Source: CAZCSH01 sp964501545
GTDB taxonomy: Bacteria > Patescibacteriota > Minisyncoccia > Minisyncoccales > RBG-13-42-11
Direction of reading: 5' to 3'
Length of the DNA stretch: 14,524 nt
Assembly (NCBI GenBank): GCA_964501545.1
Contig: CAZCSH010000013.1
Location: 1-14,524 of the forward strand
Shown here: positions 1-5,602 of the stretch, piece after piece
Layout: each line of letters opens with the position of its first letter
How positions within the stretch are numbered: position 1 is the first letter of the stretch
Translations under genes and position numbers: made by a program
The notes under the pieces: generated by a model
What the model saw: only the letters and a program-made list of their open reading frames with translations
Told to the model about the DNA's origin: nothing
Databases searched by the model: none

Positions 1-62
1 ATCCCGCAGAACGGGATGGGCAAAGATATAGTCTAAACCCGCAGAAATGCGAGGAGCATTTG
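1..62 (+). other. 3' end of a group I self-splicing intron in 23S rRNA (partial, cut by window start)
   Basis: The bases before the recognisable 23S exon do not fit 23S rRNA but fit the 3' end of a group I intron. Positions 1-6 pair with 12-17 as a P8-like hairpin. Positions 22-33 (AAAGATATAGTC) match the conserved J8/7 plus P7 3' strand seen in Tetrahymena-type introns. Positions 40-43 pair with 48-51 around a GAAA tetraloop, a typical P9. The last intron base would be G62, the conserved terminal G, and exon sequence ACGAGAGGACC resumes at 63. In E. coli numbering this places the intron between U2656 and A2657, and the expected exon base before it is U, as group I splicing requires. Any homing endonuclease and the intron core would lie upstream, outside the window. 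The subgroup cannot be told from this fragment. Confidence 0.8.
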
Positions 63-293
63 ACGAGAGGACCGGGAGGAACTGACCTCTGGTCTACCAG
101 CTGTTCCGCCAGGAGCATCGCTGGGTAGCTAAGTCAGGAACTGATAAGTGCTGAAAGCATCTAAGCACGAAGCAGGCCCCAAGATTAAGACTCTTAGATT
201 CCTCAGAGACTATGAGGTTGATAGGCTGCAAGTGTAAGTGTGGTAACACATTAAGCTGAGCAGTACTAATAAATCATTTTTGTTGCTTGACTA
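63..293 (+). rRNA. rrl: 23S ribosomal RNA, 3'-terminal exon (partial)
   Basis: This is the last part of large-subunit rRNA. It starts with the second half of the sarcin-ricin loop (ACGAGAGGACCGGGAGG). The conserved stretches GGTAGCTAAGT, GATAAGTGCTGAAAGCATC, TAAGCACGAAGCAGGCCCC, GAGGTTGATAGG and AGTACTAAT follow in the usual order. The segment between GGCCCC and GTTGATAGG is about 20 bases shorter than in E. coli, so the helix 97/98 region is trimmed, which suits a reduced CPR ribosome. The 3' end near 292-293 is estimated from GCTTGAC, the counterpart of E. coli GCTTAAC, and could be off by a few bases. The 5' exon lies outside the window. Confidence 0.93.
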
Positions 294-318
294 GCAATTA
301 ATGACTACAATACAAAAG

Positions 319-447
319 GGCGTTGAGATGGTGGCTATGCTGGAGTTGTCCCACCCGTTCCCATATCGAACACGGAAGTGAAATACTCCAAGGCCGATGA
401 TAGTGCTATTGCGCGAAAGTAGGTAGCCGCCATCCCAGCGCCTTTTT
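319..447 (+). terminator. Extended 5S stem with T-run, possible rRNA terminator or processing stem
   Basis: GGCG at 319-322 can pair with CGCC at 439-442, lengthening the 5S terminal helix, and TTTTT follows at 443-447. The arrangement could act as a terminator or as the processing stem of the precursor. The very long loop, which is the whole 5S, makes the terminator reading uncertain. Confidence 0.4.
325..436 (+). rRNA. rrf: 5S ribosomal RNA
   Basis: The 5S rRNA lies about 30 bases after the 23S 3' end, in normal rRNA operon order. Its terminal stem pairs the 5' GATGGTGGCT with the 3' AGCCGCCATC. The internal landmarks TCCCACCCGTTCCCATATCG, AACACGGAAGTGAAA, GGCCGATGATAGTG and GCGCGAAAGTAGG all match the 5S consensus in order. 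The ends were set by alignment in mind to E. coli 5S and are accurate to a few bases. The flanking GGCG (319-322) and CGCC (439-442) extend the terminal stem and are followed by TTTTT. Confidence 0.95.
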
Positions 448-454
448 GTTTCAG

Positions 455-504
455 GGCGATGAAATAAATTTCATCTTCCGCCTCATTCCAAAATGGAATT
501 TCGG
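455..504 (+). repeat. Two-hairpin 3'-end element, copy 1 (after 5S rRNA)
   Basis: This is the first of four copies of a two-hairpin element. It starts with GGC, then GATGAAAT (458-465), AA, and ATTTCATC (468-475), a perfect 8-bp stem. The linker TTCCGCCTC leads to a second hairpin, ATTCCA (485-490), AAA, TGGAAT (494-499), and the element ends TTCGG. It lies 18 bases after the 5S 3' end, in the same direction. The other copies are at 6825-6883 and 11360-11426 on this strand and 12578-12622 on the opposite strand. Confidence 0.75.
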
Positions 505-510
505 CAAACA

Positions 511-534
511 AAAACCCCGCTCTGGCGGGATTTT
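511..534 (-). terminator. Rho-independent terminator of the small acidic-protein gene (possibly bidirectional)
   Basis: Read leftward, CCCGC (529-525), CAGA, GCGGG (520-516) forms a 5-bp GC hairpin followed directly by GTTTTTG. It begins about 25 bases beyond the stop codon of the leftward gene at 555-713, which supports that gene being expressed. Read rightward, the same stem is followed by ATTTTG, so it may also stop rRNA transcription. Confidence 0.75.
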
Positions 535-554
535 GTTTCAAAGTCAGATTTCAA

Positions 555-713
555 TTATTCGTCTTCCCCGCCCCAATCATCATCCTCTTCTTCTTTCTTC
601 TCTTTGCCTTCTTCCTCTTCCTCTTCCTCTTCTATAGGAAGAATGTCAGCCTCTGGGTTTGCTTCGTCCTCAATTTGAGAAAGTGGGGAGACGTATAGTT
701 TTTCCTCTAACAT
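555..713 (-). CDS. Small, strongly acidic hypothetical protein (52 aa)
   Basis: I do not recognise this protein. With the ATG at 713 it is 52 residues. The N-terminal half is mixed sequence (MLEEKLYVSPLSQIEDEA). The C-terminal half is extremely acidic, with a run of eight glutamates, then KEKKEEEDDDW and GGEDE at the end. About half of all residues are D or E. Such a protein should be disordered and could bind basic partners such as ribosomal proteins, polymerase or polyamines, but this is inference. No Shine-Dalgarno sequence is visible. An upstream in-frame TTG at 773 would give 72 residues but starts inside a hairpin, so I prefer the ATG. Support for a real gene is its own well-formed promoter at 837-864 and an intrinsic terminator just after the stop. 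The rightward reading frames over this stretch are Ser/Leu/Pro-rich shadows. Confidence 0.6.
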   Translation of the reverse strand: MLEEKLYVSPLSQIEDEANPEADILPIEEEEEEEEGKEKKEEEDDDWGGEDE

Positions 714-751
714 CGCAGTAGAAGTATTTTTTGTCTCGTGGTTCGACCTTT

Positions 752-824
752 CCCGGTAGTAGAAATTGGACAAGTATTATTTTATTTTGCGAAGCAAGTC
801 CAATTTTCACTACTGGGTTTTTTT
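752..824 (+). terminator. Long imperfect inverted repeat followed by T-run
   Basis: A 20-base arm at 752-771 (CCCGGTAGTAGAAATTGGAC) pairs with 798-817 (GTCCAATTTTCACTACTGGG), with three positions not Watson-Crick. The loop is about 26 bases. Seven T's follow at 818-824, so read rightward this is a strong intrinsic terminator that would separate the rRNA operon from mreC. Read leftward it lies in the probable 5' leader of the small acidic-protein gene. It also resembles a small palindromic (MITE-like) repeat. Confidence 0.55.
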
Positions 825-836
825 AATGCTAATCTT

Positions 837-864
837 AGTATATTTATCCAAAAACTCCTGTCAA
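837..864 (-). promoter_or_regulatory. Sigma-70-type promoter for the leftward acidic-protein gene
   Basis: Read leftward, TTGACA (864-859) is a perfect -35 box, followed after 16 bases by TATACT (842-837), five of six matches to the -10 consensus. Transcription would start near 830. That gives a leader of about 115 bases containing the 752-817 hairpin before the ATG at 713. No other leftward gene lies close by. Confidence 0.65.
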
Positions 865-980
865 CCCCGTTAGAAGTGGAGTTTTGCACAAGGGGTATCG
901 ATAGGATTTGGAGAAGGAATTTTGAGAGAAGAAAACTTTGCTTTCTTCTTTACCTGCGCTTCCATAAAGAGCTTGGTTTA

Positions 981-989
981 TGATAGAAT
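981..989 (+). promoter_or_regulatory. Extended -10 promoter for mreC, leaderless arrangement
   Basis: TGATAGAAT is an extended -10 element (TGn plus TAGAAT) ending six bases before the mreC ATG. Transcription would start at or very near the start codon, so the mRNA would be effectively leaderless. No convincing -35 box is seen, which extended -10 promoters can tolerate. The same geometry recurs upstream of the glycosyltransferase gene near 14407. Confidence 0.5.
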
Positions 990-995
990 AGAGCA

Positions 996-1790
996 ATGAA
1001 AATTCCTTTCCGAAAAAAGATTTCTCTTCTTCTTATTCTCTTAGTTCTTGTTTTTCTTCTTTTAAACTTGACAGGTTCTTATCTTAGCGTTAAGAACTTT
1101 TTCTATAATATTTCTTCTCCTTTGGAAGTCATCTTTTGGCAATGGGGAGAAGAGGTTTCTGGTTTTTTGGGCGTTTTCTCTAAGCAGAGCGCTTTGCTGG
1201 AAGAGGTAAAAGAGCTTTCCTTTAAAAACCAAGAGTTGCTTGGCGAAGTGGCTTTTTTAAGAGAATTAAAAAAAGAGAATGAGGTTTTAAGAGAGGCTTT
1301 GAATCTTGGTCTGGAGAAAGATTTCCAGCTTGAGATAGCAAGGGTTATTGCTAAAGACATATCTCAAGACTCCCTTTTAGTGGATAAAGGCAAGAAAGCC
1401 GGGCTTTTGAGTGGAATGCCTTTAATCTCTCCACAAAAAGTCTTGGTAGGAAGGATTAGTCAGGTTTATGAGGATTTTTCAGAGGTTATTCTTATTTCCC
1501 ACAAAGATAGTTCTTTCGATGCCAAGCTTTCAGACAGAGAAGTATTCGGTTTAATAGAAGGTAGGGGAGCCTTTAAGATTTATTTGGACCTTGTTTCGAA
1601 AGAAGAGCTAATTTCCAAGGGGGAGCTAGTAGTGACTACGGCTTTAGGCGGTATTTTCCCTCCTGGTATTCTGGTGGGCAAGGTGAAGAATGTTCGAAAA
1701 ACAGATATAGATCCTTTTCAAACCGCTGAAATAGAGCCTCAATTTCAGGTCAAAAAGTTAGATTATCTCTTTATTATTACTAGCTTTTAA
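996..1790 (+). CDS. mreC: Rod shape-determining protein MreC (264 aa)
   Basis: MreC is the bitopic scaffold of the elongasome that links MreB/MreD to PBP2 outside the membrane. A basic start (MKIPFRKK) leads into one membrane helix at about residues 8-24. A coiled coil follows at about 63-104 (LLEEVKELSFKNQELLGEV, then ELKKENEVLREAL), then the beta-barrel domain at about 110-262. The conserved block ALGGIFPPGILVGKV near 216-230 is a good family marker. The length is normal. The start is the only ATG at the membrane-helix N-terminus and sits six bases behind an extended -10 box. mreD begins three bases after the stop and mrdA overlaps mreD, so all three form one operon. mreB is not seen; it would have to lie elsewhere, because rRNA is upstream. 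Confidence 0.92.
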   Translation: MKIPFRKKISLLLILLVLVFLLLNLTGSYLSVKNFFYNISSPLEVIFWQWGEEVSGFLGVFSKQSALLEEVKELSFKNQELLGEVAFLRELKKENEVLREALNLGLEKDFQLEIARVIAKDISQDSLLVDKGKKAGLLSGMPLISPQKVLVGRISQVYEDFSEVILISHKDSSFDAKLSDREVFGLIEGRGAFKIYLDLVSKEELISKGELVVTTALGGIFPPGILVGKVKNVRKTDIDPFQTAEIEPQFQVKKLDYLFIITSF

Positions 1791-1793
1791 AAG

Positions 1794-2105
1794 ATGGTAA
1801 AGAGAATCTTATTTCTTATTTTGGGTTTTTATTTTTTAGTCTTGTTCCAGAGCAGTTTTTTAATTTCTTTTAGTTATTTTGGTTTCCTTCCCAATTTAGT
1901 TTTGCTTTTGATAGTTCTCCTTAACTTCATTTCTTCTCTCTGGTTTGGCTTGACTTCAGCCTTTATTGGAGGCCTCTATTTGGATATATTTTCCCTGAGT
2001 CCTTTCTTCTTTTTCGGCTCATATACTTTAATAGCCTTGATTTTAGCTGTTTTGGTCCAGTTTGTTTTTCAAAGATATGTTCGATTTTCAGTTAGTAAGA
2101 AATAA
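1794..2105 (+). CDS. mreD: Short MreD-like membrane protein (103 aa)
   Basis: This very hydrophobic protein of about four membrane segments sits between mreC and the PBP2 gene, the standard place of mreD. Visible features are an N-terminal helix (ILFLILGFYFLVLFQSS), a second (PNLVLLLIVLLNFI), a glycine-containing segment (FGLTSAFIGGLYLDIFS) and a last helix (YTLIALILAVLVQFVF). The GGLYLD stretch resembles the conserved MreD motif around the G-x-x-x-D loop. At 103 residues it is well short of the usual 150-170, so one or two helices are absent. The open frame shows no disruption, suggesting a naturally reduced form. The identification rests largely on position. It starts at the ATG three bases after the mreC stop, with no clear Shine-Dalgarno sequence, and its 3' end overlaps mrdA by 29 bases. 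Confidence 0.75.
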   Translation: MVKRILFLILGFYFLVLFQSSFLISFSYFGFLPNLVLLLIVLLNFISSLWFGLTSAFIGGLYLDIFSLSPFFFFGSYTLIALILAVLVQFVFQRYVRFSVSKK

Positions 2106-4059
2106 AAATAACTACAAGGTCAAAGCCCCACTTAACCCAGATCTTGAGCCCCAGGAAGTGCTTTTAGATTCTTTGGCCCAAAAGAAAGAGGAAGAAATCG
2201 GGGTGTCTAGCCAAAAGTTAGAGGTTCCTCTCTTGAAAAGAATTCTCCAGGGATTTCTGGTTTTTTCTGGTTTGCTGATTTTTGGTCTTTTTTTAAAAAC
2301 CTTCCAACTCCAGGTTTTAGAGGGAAAGATTTTTTCCATTCTAGCTCAGGAAAACAAGTTTATCGTCAACCAGATTCAAGCAGAAAGAGGGGTAATTTAC
2401 GATAGGAATTTAGAGCAGATTGTCTTAAATCTGCCCAGTTTTGATTTAATAGTAGATAAGGAAAAATTAGCCCAAGGAGAAGAAAGAGAAAGAGTTTTCT
2501 GTCAGGTAGCAGATATTTTAGGTAGAGATTGTCTTTCTCTGGCAGAGGAGGTTGAGAATTCTTCGTTGAACCAGCAGGTCTTGGTAGAAGATATTCCCCA
2601 CCAATCCCTCATTCTTTTGGAAGCTAGAATAAAAGACCTGCCTGGGTTTAAAGTTGTTAACAACACAATCCGAGATTACAAAGAAGGACCAGTTTTTTCT
2701 CATTTAATAGGCTACACCAGTAAAATCAAAGCTGAGGAGTGGGAGGAAAACCCAGATATTTACTCCATTGGTGATTATGTGGGCAGGACAGGCCTTGAGA
2801 ACTTTTATGAGGATGTTTTAAGGAAGAACCCAGGAAAGCTCAGGATTGAAAGGGACGCTTTGGGAAATGTTATTTCAAAAGAAATTATTTCTCTGCCAGA
2901 ATCAGGAAAAAGTTTAGTTTTGTGGCTGGATAAAGATTTGCAGAAGAAAGTAAAGGAAGTTCTGGAAGGAGTTTTAAACAGTCTTGGGACCAAAGAAGCG
3001 GCAGCTGTGGCTATTGACCCTCAGACAGGAGGAGTGCTGGCTTTAGTTTCTTTGCCTGATTTTGACAACAATTTGTTCCAAAAAGGAGCTGATCCAGAAG
3101 CGCTCCAAACTCTTTTAGAAGATCCTTTAGACTTAGAGCCTCTTTTTAACCGGGTGATTTCTGGAAGATATTTAACAGGTTCCACTATAAAGCCCTTAAT
3201 TGCTTCAGCCGCTTTGGAAGAAAATATAATTTCACCAGAAAAGAGTCTGTATTGTACTGGGAGCATCCTGATTCGCAATCCCTGGGATGAAACCTCCTCT
3301 TCTACCAAAAAAGACTGGACCTCACATGGCTGGACTGACATGAGAAAGGCTATTGCTGAATCTTGCAATGTTTACTTTTATACAGTAGGTGGCGGATATG
3401 AAGACCAAGAAGGGCTGGGGCCAACCAGAATTAAAGAATACCTTGATTTATTTGGCTGGGAAGAAAAAAGCGGAATAGATTTGCCAGGAGAAGCTGCCGG
3501 CTTCGTTCCTGACAAAAAATGGAAAGAGGAAACTTTTCCTGAAGATCCTGGTTGGTGGGACGGGGATACTTACAATCTTGCCATCGGTCAGGGATTTTTG
3601 CAGATAAGTCCTTTGGAGGTTGTTTCCAGCTTTGTCGCCATAGCCAATGGGGGGAAGTTATTACAGCCCCAGGTTGTAAAAGCTATTGTTGACGAGAAGA
3701 AAGAAGTGATAGAAGAGATAGAGCCCCAAATAATTCGCCAATCTTTTATTGAGCCTGAATACTTAGAGATAGTCAGAGAGGGCATGAGGCAGGCAGTGAC
3801 AGGTTATAACAGCCCTCAAGCCTCAGCTGTTGAGCTTAACTCTCTGCCGGTAAAAGTAGCTGCCAAAACCGGGACAGCAGAACTGGGCAAGGAGAGGTAT
3901 CACAACTGGATTACTGTTTTTGCTCCTTACGAGGCGCCTAAGATTGTTTTAACCTTAATGATAGAAGACCTGAAGGGCATTCAGAGAGCAGCCATACCTG
4001 CTGCCAAAAGCATTCTCCAGTGGTATTTTAGCCAGCCAGAGAGTTTTGACGCTGATTAA
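2077..4059 (+). CDS. mrdA: Penicillin-binding protein 2, elongation transpeptidase (660 aa)
   Basis: This is a class B PBP, the D,D-transpeptidase that crosslinks peptidoglycan during lateral growth in partnership with MreC/MreD. A cytoplasmic tail of roughly 60 residues precedes one membrane helix (GFLVFSGLLIFGLFLKTF). The class B pedestal signature AERGVIYDRN follows. The three active-site motifs of the transpeptidase domain are intact: S369-T-I-K372 with the nucleophile serine (GSTIKP), S429-C-N431, and K597-T-G599 (AAKTGTAELG). The length is close to the roughly 630 of E. coli PBP2. I chose the ATG at 2077, overlapping the mreD end; an in-frame TTG at 2062 would add five residues. The usual glycosyltransferase partner RodA is not encoded next to it here. 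The 3' end of the gene contains a promoter for lysS. Confidence 0.94.
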   Translation: MFDFQLVRNKNNYKVKAPLNPDLEPQEVLLDSLAQKKEEEIGVSSQKLEVPLLKRILQGFLVFSGLLIFGLFLKTFQLQVLEGKIFSILAQENKFIVNQIQAERGVIYDRNLEQIVLNLPSFDLIVDKEKLAQGEERERVFCQVADILGRDCLSLAEEVENSSLNQQVLVEDIPHQSLILLEARIKDLPGFKVVNNTIRDYKEGPVFSHLIGYTSKIKAEEWEENPDIYSIGDYVGRTGLENFYEDVLRKNPGKLRIERDALGNVISKEIISLPESGKSLVLWLDKDLQKKVKEVLEGVLNSLGTKEAAAVAIDPQTGGVLALVSLPDFDNNLFQKGADPEALQTLLEDPLDLEPLFNRVISGRYLTGSTIKPLIASAALEENIISPEKSLYCTGSILIRNPWDETSSSTKKDWTSHGWTDMRKAIAESCNVYFYTVGGGYEDQEGLGPTRIKEYLDLFGWEEKSGIDLPGEAAGFVPDKKWKEETFPEDPGWWDGDTYNLAIGQGFLQISPLEVVSSFVAIANGGKLLQPQVVKAIVDEKKEVIEEIEPQIIRQSFIEPEYLEIVREGMRQAVTGYNSPQASAVELNSLPVKVAAKTGTAELGKERYHNWITVFAPYEAPKIVLTLMIEDLKGIQRAAIPAAKSILQWYFSQPESFDAD

Positions 4060-4074
4060 AAAAAAGAGTAGAAT
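4046..4074 (+). promoter_or_regulatory. Sigma-70-type promoter for lysS, inside the mrdA 3' end
   Basis: TTGACG at 4046-4051, a 17-base spacer and TAGAAT at 4069-4074 make a near-consensus promoter. The -35 box lies within the last codons of mrdA. Transcription should start about seven bases on, near 4081, only a few bases before the lysS ATG at 4085, again giving a nearly leaderless mRNA. lysS and the genes after it can therefore be expressed independently of the mre operon. Confidence 0.7.
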
Positions 4075-4084
4075 TAAAACACTT

Positions 4085-5560
4085 ATGGATGCTAGTAATA
4101 AGTTGAAAAAAGAAAGGTTGAGGAAGCTGGTAGCCATTCAAAAGTCAGGCCTCCTATCTTATCCTGCCAAGACCCAGAGAACTCATAAAACAGCAGAGGC
4201 TTTAAAGAGTTTTGCCAGTTTGGCTCGCTCCAAGAAAGAGTTAGTATTGGTGGGCCGCATCAGAGCCCAAAGGGTTCATGGAGGCTCTCTTTTTTTGGAT
4301 TTAGAAGATGGAACAGGTAAAATCCAGGCTTTCTTGCGCAAGGACAAACTGGGAGAAAGAGGGTTTGGTTTCTTTTTGGACAATTTTGACATAGGAGACT
4401 TTGTTGAGATAAAGGGTGTCTTGTTCAAAACTAAAAAAGGAGAGAAAACAATAGAAGCAGATGGATTTAAGATGTTAGCGAAATCCCTTTTGCCCCTGCC
4501 TGAGAAGTGGAAAGGGCTTCAAGATGTTGAGGAAAGATTCAGAAAGAGATACCTGGATTTGATTTTTAATCCAGAGGCGAAAAAGAAGTTTAAGCTCCGT
4601 TCTCAGATTGTTGCAGAGCTCAGGGCTTTTTTGGAATCAGAGGATTTTCTGGAAGTGGAGACTCCTATTTTGCAGCCAATCTACGGAGGGGCTCGGGCCC
4701 TGCCTTTTAAGACTCATTTGAACGCTCTAGATATGGATTTGTATTTAAGAATATCTCCTGAGCTTTATTTAAAGAGACTTTTGGTAGGTGGCTTTGAAAA
4801 GGTCTATGAAATAGGCAAGTGTTTCCGAAACGAAGGGGTTGACCGGGCCCACAATCCAGACTTTACCATGCTTGAGTTTTACTGGGCTTATGCTGATTAC
4901 AAAGAGATGATGCGCTTGACCGAGAAAATGTTTTCTTATTTGTTAAAGAAGATCTTTGGGGGGCTGGAAATAGAGTACGAAGGTAAGAAGATTAATTTTA
5001 AAACCCCCTTCAAAAGAGTAGAGTTTTATCAGTTACTGAAAAAATATACAAGAATTAATTTTGAAACCATAAACCAGCAGGCTTTGTTTAAAAAAGCTAA
5101 GGCTTTGGGAGTAAAAGTAGAAAAAGAAAGACCAAAGGCTGAAATTGCAGACGAGATTTTTAAAAAATTCTGCAGACCAAAGATTATATCTCCTACTTTT
5201 GTCATTCACCATCCTTTAGGTTTCCAGCCCTTAGCCAAGACTTTAGCCAAGGATCCCTTAAAACTCGCTAACTTCCAGCTTTTAGCAGGAGGAATAGAGT
5301 TGCTCAATGCTTTTTCTGAACTGAACGATCCTATAGAACAAAAAGTGAGGTTTTTAGAGCAAGAAAAGCTTCGCCAGAAAGGCTTGGGAGAAGCTCAGAG
5401 AATGGACAAAGATTACATTGAGGCTTTAGAATATGGCATGCCACCTGCAGCTGGCTTTGGCATGGGAATTGACAGGCTGACCGCTCTCTTGACAGATTCC
5501 CACAGCTTGCGGGAGGTTATTCTTTTCCCCACCATGAAACCAAAATCACATAACACATAA
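4085..5560 (+). CDS. lysS: Lysyl-tRNA synthetase, class II (491 aa)
   Basis: The enzyme charges tRNA-Lys using ATP and lysine in the cytoplasm. An N-terminal OB-fold anticodon-binding domain is visible at about residues 53-135 (LVLVGRIRAQRVHGG, LFLDLEDGTGKIQAF). The class II catalytic core follows. Motif 1 is around FLEVETPILQPIYGGA (188-203). Motif 2 is CFRNEGVDRAHNPDFTMLEF (246-265). Motif 3 near the C-terminus is GFGMGIDRLTALLTD, with the conserved arginine. The length is typical. I prefer the ATG at 4085; a TTG at 4046 would add 13 lysine-rich residues but lies in the -35 box of the likely promoter. serS follows 42 bases after the stop across a small hairpin, so the two synthetases probably share a transcript. 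Confidence 0.95.
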   Translation: MDASNKLKKERLRKLVAIQKSGLLSYPAKTQRTHKTAEALKSFASLARSKKELVLVGRIRAQRVHGGSLFLDLEDGTGKIQAFLRKDKLGERGFGFFLDNFDIGDFVEIKGVLFKTKKGEKTIEADGFKMLAKSLLPLPEKWKGLQDVEERFRKRYLDLIFNPEAKKKFKLRSQIVAELRAFLESEDFLEVETPILQPIYGGARALPFKTHLNALDMDLYLRISPELYLKRLLVGGFEKVYEIGKCFRNEGVDRAHNPDFTMLEFYWAYADYKEMMRLTEKMFSYLLKKIFGGLEIEYEGKKINFKTPFKRVEFYQLLKKYTRINFETINQQALFKKAKALGVKVEKERPKAEIADEIFKKFCRPKIISPTFVIHHPLGFQPLAKTLAKDPLKLANFQLLAGGIELLNAFSELNDPIEQKVRFLEQEKLRQKGLGEAQRMDKDYIEALEYGMPPAAGFGMGIDRLTALLTDSHSLREVILFPTMKPKSHNT

Positions 5561-5590
5561 CATGGAACAATTTTTGTTACGTGTTCCATG
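5561..5590 (+). repeat. Palindrome between lysS and serS
   Basis: CATGGAACA (5561-5569) and TGTTCCATG (5582-5590) are perfect 9-base inverted arms around a 12-base loop. TTCCATG repeats once more at 5591-5597, just before the serS ATG at 5603. No T-run follows, so it is not a terminator. It could be an mRNA hairpin controlling serS translation or processing, or a protein-binding palindrome. Confidence 0.5.
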
Positions 5591-5602
5591 TTCCATGAAC
5601 AT

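Noticed and set aside
58..75. A mutated sarcin-ricin loop (TTTGACGAGAGGACC in place of AGTACGAGAGGACC).
   Set aside because: The upstream bases also fail to pair with the downstream stem strand and carry group I intron landmarks ending in G, so an intron-exon junction explains the change better than mutation.
446..678. Two rightward open frames rich in Ser, Leu and Pro.
   Set aside because: They are the reverse-strand shadow of the GAA/GAG run of the acidic-protein gene and overlap the terminator and the two-hairpin element.
921..950. AT-rich hairpin AGAAGAAA/TTTCTTCT as a terminator before mreC.
   Set aside because: The stem is weak and only two T's follow the pairing region before ACC, so it is not a convincing terminator.
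738..983. An 81-residue rightward open frame before mreC.
   Set aside because: It runs through the 752-817 palindrome, the leftward promoter and the mreC promoter, and shows no recognisable protein features.
4046..4084. The TTG start of lysS that would add 13 residues.
   Set aside because: The TTG is part of the -35 box of a near-consensus promoter whose expected start lies downstream, and the ATG at 4085 fits the family start.
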